Source of the DNA: a virus
Length of the DNA stretch: 56,526 nucleotides
Reading direction: 5' to 3' (one strand)
Virus record (IMG/VR): IMGVR_UViG_3300036785_000842
Coordinates: 1-56,526 of that record
Made by a program: the position numbers and the translations under genes. The first letter of the stretch is position 1. Every line of letters begins with the position of its first letter. This document shows, piece after piece, positions 21,347 to 29,382 of the stretch. The notes below the pieces were generated by a model. The model saw only the letters and a list, made by a program, of their open reading frames with translations, did no database searches and was not told the origin of the DNA.

Positions 21347-22234
21347 TCAGGGCAGATAAAGCATGCGGCCGGAACCGCCCGGACCGGTCCCAGCCGCGCC
21401 GATCTGCACGACCGAGCCGCCCAAGTTCAAAGTGTGGTTGAGCGTGAAGTTGCCGCTCGCGTCGAAATAGGCCCAGGCCGTTACCGGGGTGCCGTCGCCA
21501 TTCATCTGGCCTATATTGAGACCGCCCGGGCCGACCCAGAAACCGGACGCGGCCGGCGCGGTGGTGTTGTACATCGTCACGCTGGGGGCATTGTCTCCCT
21601 GACAGATCAGCCGGTTGTCGGTGCAGGTGATAAAGGGGGCGGTCAATGTGCCGCCGACCGCCAAATTTCCGGACAGATTGCTGTTGCCGTTGACCGTCAG
21701 CCCGGCGATCGTCGCTCCGCCATTCAGCGCCGCAGCACCGGTGACGGTCAGGGGCCCGCTGGCGCCGAGGCTGGTGGCATTGATGCCGCCGTTGGCATTG
21801 ATGGCGCCGGTGACGGTCAGGGCCCCGCTGACGCCGATGCTGGTGGCGCTGATGCTGGTGGCGCTGATGCCGCCGTTGACGGTCAGCACGTCCGCCGTGA
21901 GGCCGCCGGTGACGGTCGCCCCGCCATTCAACGCCGCAGCACCAGTGACGGTCAGGCTGCCGCTGATCGTGCCGTTCCCGGTCGCCGGCACGACCTGGTC
22001 GAACCGCGCGTAGTCGGTCGGGCTCGACGCCTGGGCGACGCTGAGATGCTTGAAGCCGGCCATCGGCAGATCGCCGATCGGCGCATTCTGCCCGTCGCGC
22101 GTCAGCGTGTTGTTGATGCCGCCCACAATGTCGTTGGTGTCGCTGTCCATGCGGTCGGCGAGAATGTCGTAACCGGCATTGGCGTCGGCGGTCCACGAAA
22201 ACAGCCGGCGAAAGGTGCCGTTTTGCCAGCCCAT
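21347..22234 (-). CDS. Second tail fibre-type protein
   Basis: 295 aa from MGWQNGTF. N-terminal attachment-like region (GINNTLTRDGQNAPIGDLPM AGFKHLSV), then fibre repeats of the form GSLTVTGAAALNGGATVTGG and a C-terminal domain with beta-rich WAYFDASGNFTLNHTLNLG. The final GPGGSGRMLYLP nearly matches the end of the 41674 protein (GPGGSGRVLYVPN). Such fibres bind the host surface. Confidence 0.8.
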   Translation of the reverse strand: MGWQNGTFRRLFSWTADANAGYDILADRMDSDTNDIVGGINNTLTRDGQNAPIGDLPMAGFKHLSVAQASSPTDYARFDQVVPATGNGTISGSLTVTGAAALNGGATVTGGLTADVLTVNGGISATSISATSIGVSGALTVTGAINANGGINATSLGASGPLTVTGAAALNGGATIAGLTVNGNSNLSGNLAVGGTLTAPFITCTDNRLICQGDNAPSVTMYNTTAPAASGFWVGPGGLNIGQMNGDGTPVTAWAYFDASGNFTLNHTLNLGGSVVQIGAAGTGPGGSGRMLYLP

Positions 22235-22310
22235 GCGGCGAGGCTCCCTCTTGACATTTCGGACCATCCGCCCGACTTGTCGGGTGGATGATTACCCCAG
22301 GAACCACCAG

Positions 22311-22496
22311 ATGAAGACCGCGCATCTCGACGTGCGCGTCGAGCCGGCGCTGATCGACAAGATCGACAGCTGGCGCAACCTGCAGCCGGTGCCCCCGTCA
22401 CGCGCCTCGGCGATCTGCCACATGCTGGAGGACTGGCTCAAAGAGCACGGCGCCGCCCGGCAAGAACCGCGGCCGCTGGCGCCGAGCCGGCGATGA
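22311..22496 (+). CDS. Ribbon-helix-helix-type regulator
   Basis: 61 aa: MKTAHLDVRVEPALIDKIDS then ASAICHMLEDWLKEHG fits an Arc/MetJ ribbon-helix-helix fold (short strand, two helices). First gene of a plus-strand cassette inside the late block; may repress that cassette. Ribosome site AGGAA. Confidence 0.65.
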   Translation: MKTAHLDVRVEPALIDKIDSWRNLQPVPPSRASAICHMLEDWLKEHGAARQEPRPLAPSRR

Positions 22497-22525
22497 CCCT
22501 GCTCCGCCGAGGCTTCGCAGGGTTC

Positions 22526-22586
22526 ACGCCCCATCCTTCGAAGCTTCCGCCCATGCTTCGCTAAAGCTACGCAGGGCGCAGTAGGA
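22526..22586. repeat. Dispersed repeat A, diverged copies
   Basis: CTTCGAAGCTTCC and CATGCTTCGCTAAAGCTACGC follow each other in the 89-bp gap before the coiled-coil gene, related to the 14839 and 15732 elements. The second ends in the ribosome site region of the gene at 22586. Confidence 0.5.
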
Positions 22587-22834
22587 TGAGCGAAGCCCGT
22601 ACCGAGGCGCGCCTCGACCGCCTCGAGGAGGATGTCCGCGAGATCAAGAGGACGCTCGGGCGGCTCGAGCCGCTGATCATCCGCATCGATGAGCGGCTGC
22701 AAACCGAATTGCCGCATCTGGCGACCAAGGCCGAACTCGCCGAGAAACCGAGCCGCGCCTACCTGTGGGGCGTGATGGCGGCGATGGTCGGGGCCCAAGC
22801 GGTCGCTCTGGCGGCTGCCGGCCTGCTCAAATGA
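22586..22834 (+). CDS. XhlA-like coiled-coil/TM protein
   Basis: 82 aa: N-terminal coiled coil EARLDRLEEDVREIKRTLGRL, then IIRIDERLQTELPHLATKAEL and a C-terminal TM segment WGVMAAMVGAQAVALAAAGLL. This layout matches XhlA/hemolysin-type phage membrane proteins that assist holins. Neighbouring membrane gene at 23075 fits a lysis cassette. Confidence 0.7.
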   Translation: MSEARTEARLDRLEEDVREIKRTLGRLEPLIIRIDERLQTELPHLATKAELAEKPSRAYLWGVMAAMVGAQAVALAAAGLLK

Positions 22835-22846
22835 GCGAATTGCACG

Positions 22847-23063
22847 ATGTCTAAGACCGTGAAACCCCTCACTCCCTGGGACTGCTACCCGAACTGCCCG
22901 GATTGCGGCGCCAATATCTGGCAATTGGGACCTCGCGGCGGCGCCTCGACCAAACACCGAATGCACCGCCTGCAATCACAAGTTCAACATGGCCTTGGGC
23001 GGCGTGCTGATCGAGCGCATTGGCGATCCCGAGCCTCCGCGCGCGGATGTGTTCCTCAAATAG
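22847..23063 (+). pseudogene. Frameshifted zinc-ribbon gene
   Basis: Begins MSKTVKPLTPWDCYPNCPDC and GANIWQLGPRGG, then the frame must change near 22945-22950 to recover PRPNTECTACNHKFNMALGG and end ...DVFLK at TAG 23061-23063. The two parts supply CxxC and CxxC of one zinc ribbon, parallel to the intact paralogue at 15495-15713. Uncorrected, the first frame runs on into the next gene. Assembly error, decay or programmed frameshift are all possible. Confidence 0.65.
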
Positions 23064-23074
23064 GAGATCACCTG

Positions 23075-23344
23075 ATGTTTCACCTGGGTTTATTCGCCGG
23101 CATCGCGTTCTTGGTCGCGGTGGCGGGGTTGTTCGCTAACGGCCGCCCCGGTGGCGCCTTTGCGCTGCTCGGCGCGGGTGGCCTGCTCTTCACCCCGGCC
23201 GGCTGGTTCCTGGTGGGGGGCTGGTTGATTGCCACTGCGCCAGCGGAGCCGCCGCTGCCGCCACTGCCGCACCGGGCTCTGAGCGAACAGGAATTCCTGT
23301 GCTGGCCCGCTACCCCGCCCTGCGCAGCGCAAGCGAACCGCTGA
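23075..23344 (+). CDS. Two-TM membrane protein, holin candidate
   Basis: 89 aa, ATG 7 nt after GGAG. Two hydrophobic segments (GLFAGIAFLVAVAGLFANG, and FALLGAGGLLFTPAGWFLVG GWLIATA) followed by a Pro-rich tail with LSEQEFLCWP. SEQEFL also occurs near the start of the facing minus-strand gene (MSEQEFLQAP). Converges with it by 4 bp. Small size and topology suit a holin. Confidence 0.6.
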   Translation: MFHLGLFAGIAFLVAVAGLFANGRPGGAFALLGAGGLLFTPAGWFLVGGWLIATAPAEPPLPPLPHRALSEQEFLCWPATPPCAAQANR

Positions 23345-23348
23345 ATCC

Positions 23349-25664
23349 CTAATACCCGCCGACCGCGCCGTAAACCCCCGGCAGCGCCATGTAGGAGCGC
23401 AGCGGCGAGGCCGGACCGCCCGGCGCAGCCGGCGGCGATCCGAGGCGCATCAGTCGCGCCGCCTCGCGTGGATCCGTCAGCCCGCCCGCGATCTTCCCCA
23501 GCACGGCCTCGCGGGCCCGATCATAGGGCAGGATCGACGACACCAGCCCCCTGCCGATGGCGCCCCCCCCGGGGCCCGAACCAATCAGCGCTCCCCATCC
23601 CGGCTCGCCGAATACGTGGCCGATCGCGCCACCAATACCGGCACCGGCAGCTGCCGGCGCCGCTTCCATGGCGCCCCGCGCGATCGGCCCGACACCGAGG
23701 CCTTGCAGATAGCGCTCGGTCGTCAGATTGCGAAACGTGTCGGAGCCGCCTGGTGTCCCGCCCCGCGCGGTGCTCTGCATCATGTTGGCGGCATCGACGA
23801 TGTCGTTGATCGCCTGGCGATGGGTGTCGTCGAACAGCGAACTGTTGATCAGCGGCAGGTTCCCACCGCCTGAAGGCGAGCCATCGCGAAAGCGGCGCAA
23901 CTGATTGCCGTTGAGGAGCTGGTTGCCCTGCAGGTCCTGGCCTGCGCTAGCACCGGCGGCCTGCATCTTACCGGAAACCCAGTCGCGCGCTGCCTGCAGG
24001 GTGGTCGGATCGTTCTGCGCCGCGGCGACAAACTGTTTCGCCCGCTCGGCCTGCCCGGCACCGGGCCCGAGCAACCGGTCGAGGGCCGAGCTGCCATACG
24101 CGTCCGGCTGCAACACCTTCTTGATCGCCGGCGGGTCGTTATAGGTCTGCTTGTATTGCTGCCACTGCTGCTTGGCTTGCCGTAACGCATCGCCGATCGG
24201 CCCCTGCGCCGGGGTCAACAGGTCCTCGGGACCACCGCCTGGGAAGAGCGCGTCATGCAAACCATTCAGCACATTGGCGCGGTTGTAGTCGGGGTTTGCC
24301 CCGCTGCCGGCGGCGCGCGCCTCGGTCTTGAGCGCCGAGCTGAAATTCTGCAGCTCGGAGAGCGGCTCCTGATCGGCGTAACCCGACAGCAAATTCTGAT
24401 AGGTGTCCGGCAGAAAGCGCTGCCGGGCCGGGCCGAGCTGACCGGCATAATTGACATAGGCATCCATCAGCGGCGATGTCGGCACCATGGTCTGGTCGCT
24501 CGGCACCGCCTTAAAGGCGTCCGAGGCCGCTTTCTGTTGCGCCGCGCGGGTGGTCTCGAGCCGGGCGGCCACGTCTTGCGAGATGTCCGCGAGCGGCTTT
24601 GCCGGCGTGCCGATCCGGTCAAAATTGTCGAGGATCGCCTGGTTGTTGGCGCTGGCCTGCCGCTGTAGCGCGCCGCCGACCGCCAGATCGCGTTGACCCA
24701 TGGTGCGCTGGATCGCCTGCACCGGGAGCTCGCCAGTGATATCGCCGAGGGTCGGCTGCACTCCGGCCGGAGCGCCGGCGACCGCGTTCTCGATCTCGCC
24801 CGGCGTCATCGTCGTCGCCTCGCTCAGAGCCTTGCCAGCGACCTGTTCTTGACCGCTGCGGGTGAACGGCCGGACGAGCTGAGACGCCGAGCGCGCGGCC
24901 ACAGCGGTGGGAAGCCCGGTGGCAAGGTTGCCGCCGAATTCGGCCAGCTGCTGCACCAGCCGCGGCGCGCCGGTCTTCGCGGCGAGCTCGCGCGCTCCCT
25001 CGCCGCCGACCCCGGCGACGCCGGCGATTGCCGTACCACCAGCGGTTACCGGCGGCAGCATCGCATCGGCGATCGACGGCAACGCCGCACCACCGGCGCG
25101 CAGAGCGCCGCCGATCAGCCCCGGTCCGACGACGCTGCCGACCCCGGCGGCACCCTTGTAGAGCAGATTTTCGCCCAGACCCTCGGGTTGGGTCGGACTA
25201 AAGGTCCGCCGCAACATTTGCGACCCCAAAAACGGGTCCGTGATCAGCGGCCCCGGCGGCTGGGCGGCGCTGTCGGCGGTCGGCGGCTGAGCGGTGCCGT
25301 CGGCGGTCGGCGCCGGTGGCGCGAGGTGGCGCAATAGCGGTGAAAGCGGCGGCCCCATCGGAGCATCCCCGCGCACTGTCCCGTAGATCCGGTTGATCAC
25401 ATTGGTCGCCGCATCCACCGGCGCCCCGACAAGGGTCTCCCAGGGCAGGTTGAACCCCGAGGCAGCGACTTGGGCTTCGCGCCACAAGCGCGATCCGAGA
25501 CCGGGTGCCTCCGTACCCGGCGGCGCCGGCGCCTGCAGAAACTCCTGCTCGGACATCCCGGCTGGCGCCGCCGGCGCCGCCGTCGGCGCCGCACCCGGTG
25601 CCGCCGTCGGCGCCGCGCCCGGTGCCGCCGTCCCGTCGAGATTGAGAAATTCGTCCTCGGTCAT
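23349..25664 (-). CDS. Large internal virion/ejection-type protein
   Basis: 771 aa. N-terminal 60 residues are Ala/Pro-rich with short repeats (MTEDEFLNLDG, then APTAAPGAAPTAAP). Gly-rich hydrophobic stretches around 170-230 and near the C-terminus (AGIGGAIGHVFGEPGWGALIG), with a helical, Gln-rich middle (KALSEATTMTPGEIENAVAG to LRQAKQQWQQYKQTY). Size, composition and position next to the lysin resemble the DNA-ejection proteins of P22/T7-like phages, which form a conduit into the cell. Sequence families are too diverse for a firm call. Confidence 0.7.
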   Translation of the reverse strand: MTEDEFLNLDGTAAPGAAPTAAPGAAPTAAPAAPAGMSEQEFLQAPAPPGTEAPGLGSRLWREAQVAASGFNLPWETLVGAPVDAATNVINRIYGTVRGDAPMGPPLSPLLRHLAPPAPTADGTAQPPTADSAAQPPGPLITDPFLGSQMLRRTFSPTQPEGLGENLLYKGAAGVGSVVGPGLIGGALRAGGAALPSIADAMLPPVTAGGTAIAGVAGVGGEGARELAAKTGAPRLVQQLAEFGGNLATGLPTAVAARSASQLVRPFTRSGQEQVAGKALSEATTMTPGEIENAVAGAPAGVQPTLGDITGELPVQAIQRTMGQRDLAVGGALQRQASANNQAILDNFDRIGTPAKPLADISQDVAARLETTRAAQQKAASDAFKAVPSDQTMVPTSPLMDAYVNYAGQLGPARQRFLPDTYQNLLSGYADQEPLSELQNFSSALKTEARAAGSGANPDYNRANVLNGLHDALFPGGGPEDLLTPAQGPIGDALRQAKQQWQQYKQTYNDPPAIKKVLQPDAYGSSALDRLLGPGAGQAERAKQFVAAAQNDPTTLQAARDWVSGKMQAAGASAGQDLQGNQLLNGNQLRRFRDGSPSGGGNLPLINSSLFDDTHRQAINDIVDAANMMQSTARGGTPGGSDTFRNLTTERYLQGLGVGPIARGAMEAAPAAAGAGIGGAIGHVFGEPGWGALIGSGPGGGAIGRGLVSSILPYDRAREAVLGKIAGGLTDPREAARLMRLGSPPAAPGGPASPLRSYMALPGVYGAVGGY

Positions 25665-25673
25665 CGCTGGCGC

Positions 25674-27077
25674 CTATTGGACGGGCTGGAAACTGCCGTC
25701 GGGCATGCGGGTCGCCCGCACCCCCTTCGGGTTGCTGTAAATCGCCCCGGGGACGTAATTGCCCTTGGCATAGCTCATCGGGATCGGCACCACCTTTGAG
25801 GAATAGGTCTCGATCGGGTTCGCCTTCTCGAACGCCGCGCCCATGCCGGCGATGCTCGAATGCGAGCCCAGCCACTGGTCTTGGAACTTGGCCTTGTCGA
25901 GATCGCGCCGCGCGCCCTGCTCGATCGAATTGACGATCGCGTTAAAGCCGCCTTGCGACATCGTCACTCCCGGCGTGTAGTCCTGGGTTGCGCCGTAGAT
26001 CGATTGAGCCTCGCCCGAGCCGAGCTGGCGCACGATCTGTGCCGTCAATTGCCCCTGCTCCTTGCCGATGATCTGACCGGCAGCGACGGTGTCCTTGAGC
26101 GCCTGGGGCACCTGAAAGCCAAACTGGTTGCCGATGTCGACGAGCCGATTGGCCATGTTGAGCCGGTCCGCCGCCGAGGGTCCCATGCCGCCCATCGGGC
26201 CCTGGTTGAACACCTGCCCGGCAGCCCGCAGGTCCTGCACCTTGCCGAGGATGGTGGGCGCCGCCGTCGCCGCGGCCATGTTCCCTGCGGCTATATCGCC
26301 ATAACCCTGGCTGATTTTCGCTTGCTCGGGCGTCAACTGCGGCGGCCCGACAAGCGCACCCGACGCCGGGCCGCCACCAGGAACGGCCGGTTGTCCCTGG
26401 GGGGCCTGGCTACGCGTGATCCAATCCTGGCGGGTTCTCGTGACTGGACGGATCGACCCGTCGGGCTGCATTTCGTCGTGCGTCTCCAGTGTGTGCGGAT
26501 CCTGCGCCGTCGCTTGGGCGCCGGTCGTCGCTCCGGCTGTGCCGGAGGCGATCGCGGAACCGGTGTCCTTGACGCCGCCCGGCGTCGGCAACCAGCGCGT
26601 CTCACCGGTCTGCGGGTTGCGATAGAGATTGTCGCCCTCGCGCAGCCTCGCGGCGACCGCTTCAGCCTCCACTGAGGGCATGTTCAGCGCATTCATGCGC
26701 GCGGCATGCTGTTCGACCGCCAACGGGTCATAGACCGGGACAAACCCTGGCGGGATCGGCGGCACCACAGTCTTCCCCGGGGGCGCCGCATCGGTCGTCG
26801 CTCCCGCTGCGGCCGGTTGCGCCGCCGCCGTCGGTTTCTCGTTGAGCCATTCCTGCATCTCGGGCGAGGCCAGCGTCTCGGCGTGGCTCGGGATCGGCTG
26901 AGCGCCGTCCGGCGGCGCGTTGCCGACCGCCGCCAACGGCGCCCCCGGCGATCCGGGCGGGACCGGCAGGGCCGGCGGCGGGCGGCGCAATTCGGCGAGA
27001 TCATCGGGGTTGAGCCCGAGCCCGGCTAACAACTGGTCGCCCGGCGGCGCATCGAGACCCGAACGCAATTCGGACAT
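25674..27077 (-). CDS. Internal virion/ejection-type protein
   Basis: 467 aa. Pro-rich N-terminus, short motifs NLYRNPQTGETRWLPTPGG (tryptophan-containing repeat common in these proteins), helical middle with QGYGDIAAGNMAAATAAPTI, and a C-terminus with DYTPGVTMSQGG and SYAKGNYVPGAIYS. Encoded between the lysin and the 771-aa protein, 1-9 bp from each. Probably co-injected. Confidence 0.7.
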   Translation of the reverse strand: MSELRSGLDAPPGDQLLAGLGLNPDDLAELRRPPPALPVPPGSPGAPLAAVGNAPPDGAQPIPSHAETLASPEMQEWLNEKPTAAAQPAAAGATTDAAPPGKTVVPPIPPGFVPVYDPLAVEQHAARMNALNMPSVEAEAVAARLREGDNLYRNPQTGETRWLPTPGGVKDTGSAIASGTAGATTGAQATAQDPHTLETHDEMQPDGSIRPVTRTRQDWITRSQAPQGQPAVPGGGPASGALVGPPQLTPEQAKISQGYGDIAAGNMAAATAAPTILGKVQDLRAAGQVFNQGPMGGMGPSAADRLNMANRLVDIGNQFGFQVPQALKDTVAAGQIIGKEQGQLTAQIVRQLGSGEAQSIYGATQDYTPGVTMSQGGFNAIVNSIEQGARRDLDKAKFQDQWLGSHSSIAGMGAAFEKANPIETYSSKVVPIPMSYAKGNYVPGAIYSNPKGVRATRMPDGSFQPVQ

Positions 27078-27078
27078 T

Positions 27079-28659
27079 CTATCCCCCCGGTCCGGCGGAC
27101 AAGGCTTCGAGCCGGCGCTGGACTAGCGCTCGGTCGGCATCGGTCAAATCGCCGCGCCCGACCATGCCGAGCACATCCTCGGGCTGCATGCGCCCGATCT
27201 CCTCGTCGCTGAGCGTGCGCGGCGAGGGTGCCGCGATCGGCGTGGCACGCGCGGTCGTCGCCGGCGGCATTGCGAGGCTGAGCTCGGGCACGTTGAGCAT
27301 CGCGACGTCGAGCGGCCCCATCGACGGCACGGCACTGCCAGCCGCCGAACCGGCCGCCGCCGGCGCCGTCGGCGCGGATCCACGCGCTGCCGCGGCCAAG
27401 GCTGCATAGCCGGCCGGTGTCGAGGCCTGCGTCCAGCGCGCCTGCTCCTCCGGGCTCGACGCAGTAAAAGCCGAGGGCGGCGCCACCGCCATCGAGGCCG
27501 GCGCCGCGGTCTGGGCCCAATTCTCGGGCAGCGGCCCCGCACCACCCGTCGGCGGCACATCGGAGACCCCGGCGCTGGCGACCTGGACCGGCCGGGCGGG
27601 TGCCGTCGGAGTGCTGCGCCCCATGAGCGGGGCTGGGGCACCGCCAGGAGCGATCGGCATTTGAAAGTCGGCGACAGGACCCATGCCTTGCGAGGGGGCG
27701 CCACCTTTGTCAAAGCCGGTGTTTTTGCCGGTATCGTTGAGACCGCCCTCCCAGGTCCCGGCCTCGCCGTGTTCGCCGAGCGACAGATGCATCAGATCGG
27801 CAGCGCCGTAATTCAGCTTACCCGTTCCCGGGTTTGTCCCGCCGTTGTGAAAATAGCCGCCCCAGGCGAACTGGTCGTTGAGCTCGGGGTAGACCACGCT
27901 TTGGACCTTTTTGGCGACTTGGGCGAATTGCTCATAGGTGCGAAAAGCCGTCGGGCTCTGATAGTTCGGGATCGCCTGCCCATCGGGCCCGTAGAGCTGC
28001 ACATCGACCGCCTCCCCGTAGGGATGCAGGCTGGTGGGGGTGGTGCTGCCGCCGATCGGCCGGTAACCCGAAATGATCTCGGCGCGCCAGCCGGGCTGCA
28101 GATAGCTCGATGTTCGGTTGACGATGTCGACGAGCTTCGGATCGACCTTGCCCATGCCGGGTGCCGCCTGCGGCGAGACGCCGATGCTGAGGCCGCCGGG
28201 GCTCGATGCCGCCGGCGCCGGATCGGCCACCGGTGCTGCGGTCATATCGCCGGCGCTCTTTAGCTGGCCGGCGACATTCTGGACATATTGCGCCACCGCG
28301 CGATCGGGGTTCTGCGCGCCAGTGGGACCGCCATTGTAGTACATCGCCGCGTAGGCGCCGGGGTTAGTGTAGCCGGCCCGTTCGGCGACCCTCATACCCT
28401 GATCGAGATAGGCGGCCGCCCCCATGATCGCGGTCGCCGGATCATTCGGGTCGGCGTTCGGACCGAGCAGCCCGCGCAGGGTCGAGGGCCGCATCTGCGC
28501 GATGCCGATCGGGCTGTCGGGGTCGCCCGGCAATGACGCCTTGGTGTCGCGTCCGAGACCCGATTCCTGGCGCAGGACCGCCCGGATCAGCCGCGGGTCG
28601 ACGTTGTAGGCCCGCGCCGCAGCGTTGATCAGCGCATCATACTGCTGGCTCGCCGCCAT
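27079..28659 (-). CDS. Virion lysin: SLT transglycosylase plus M15-like peptidase
   Basis: 526 aa. Residues 5-135 form an SLT lysozyme fold with catalytic Glu32 (RQESGLG), IGIAQMRPSTL and AYLDQGMRVAERAGYTNPGAYAAMYYNGG. Residues ~170-300 look like an M15/VanY-type peptidase: SGYRPIGGS, LHPYGEAVDVQ (His212, Asp219) and DLMHLSLGE (His291) supplying the zinc ligands. The last ~220 residues are Ala/Pro-rich with helical motifs. One protein would cut glycan strands and peptide stems during DNA entry. Confidence 0.85.
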   Translation of the reverse strand: MAASQQYDALINAAARAYNVDPRLIRAVLRQESGLGRDTKASLPGDPDSPIGIAQMRPSTLRGLLGPNADPNDPATAIMGAAAYLDQGMRVAERAGYTNPGAYAAMYYNGGPTGAQNPDRAVAQYVQNVAGQLKSAGDMTAAPVADPAPAASSPGGLSIGVSPQAAPGMGKVDPKLVDIVNRTSSYLQPGWRAEIISGYRPIGGSTTPTSLHPYGEAVDVQLYGPDGQAIPNYQSPTAFRTYEQFAQVAKKVQSVVYPELNDQFAWGGYFHNGGTNPGTGKLNYGAADLMHLSLGEHGEAGTWEGGLNDTGKNTGFDKGGAPSQGMGPVADFQMPIAPGGAPAPLMGRSTPTAPARPVQVASAGVSDVPPTGGAGPLPENWAQTAAPASMAVAPPSAFTASSPEEQARWTQASTPAGYAALAAAARGSAPTAPAAAGSAAGSAVPSMGPLDVAMLNVPELSLAMPPATTARATPIAAPSPRTLSDEEIGRMQPEDVLGMVGRGDLTDADRALVQRRLEALSAGPGG

Positions 28660-29373
28660 CTAGCTGCCGGGTAGCTGCACGGCCGGCTGCCGCGCTTTCT
28701 GCCGCGCCAATATTTGGCGCAATCTGTAGAGATCCGCCGGGTTCAGGTTGTTGGCAGCGGTCGCGCGCTGCGGTCCCGGCGGCATCGCCGCCACGGCCTC
28801 CACCGGGTCAGCGGCCGCTGGCGGGGTCTCGGCCGGCGGCGTGGGGCCCGCTGCGGGCGTGATCCGCCCGGGAAACTGGAAGGGCGCGCTGGCGCTCGCC
28901 GCTGGACTGCCGGGCGCCCCACCCGCCCCGGGCAAGGTCGGTATTTGCAAGCCGCCCCGCGCCGCCTCCTCGCCGATCGCCTGGGCGCGCGGCAGCAGCG
29001 CCCTCGCGGTCGCTCCCTGCGCCATCTGCAATTTGGCCTGGGCGACCTGAGCGGGGGTCTGATTGATCATCATGTACTTGGCCCAAGCCGGCGCGTCGGG
29101 GTCGTTGGCGATCGTCGCGACGGGGTCGTCGCTGGCATAGGCCCGCAACAGGCTCGGCTGCGCCGCGGTGTGCATATCGGCGATGCGCTGCGCGGCATCG
29201 CGCGCCTGGGCCTGGTAGAACCCGCCGCTGATCTGCCCCAGGGTCTGACCCAGAGGCCCACCATAGGCGAGCCGCGCGGGGTCGCTGGCGAGCGTGCCGG
29301 CGATCGCCCCCGAGACCTCGTCGGGTGCGGCCGGCGAGCCCTGCGCCATCAGGTCGAGCAAACCAACCATCAT
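28660..29373 (-). CDS. Minor virion/ejection-type protein
   Basis: 237 aa, start at MMVGLLDLMAQGS (tandem ATGs). Ala-rich helices (GGFYQAQARDAAQRIADMHTAAQ) and Pro-rich middle; its stop abuts the start of the lysin gene. Helical, low-complexity make-up and location suggest an ejection protein. No family recognised. Confidence 0.65.
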   Translation of the reverse strand: MMVGLLDLMAQGSPAAPDEVSGAIAGTLASDPARLAYGGPLGQTLGQISGGFYQAQARDAAQRIADMHTAAQPSLLRAYASDDPVATIANDPDAPAWAKYMMINQTPAQVAQAKLQMAQGATARALLPRAQAIGEEAARGGLQIPTLPGAGGAPGSPAASASAPFQFPGRITPAAGPTPPAETPPAAADPVEAVAAMPPGPQRATAANNLNPADLYRLRQILARQKARQPAVQLPGS

Positions 29374-29382
29374 TCGTCTCCG

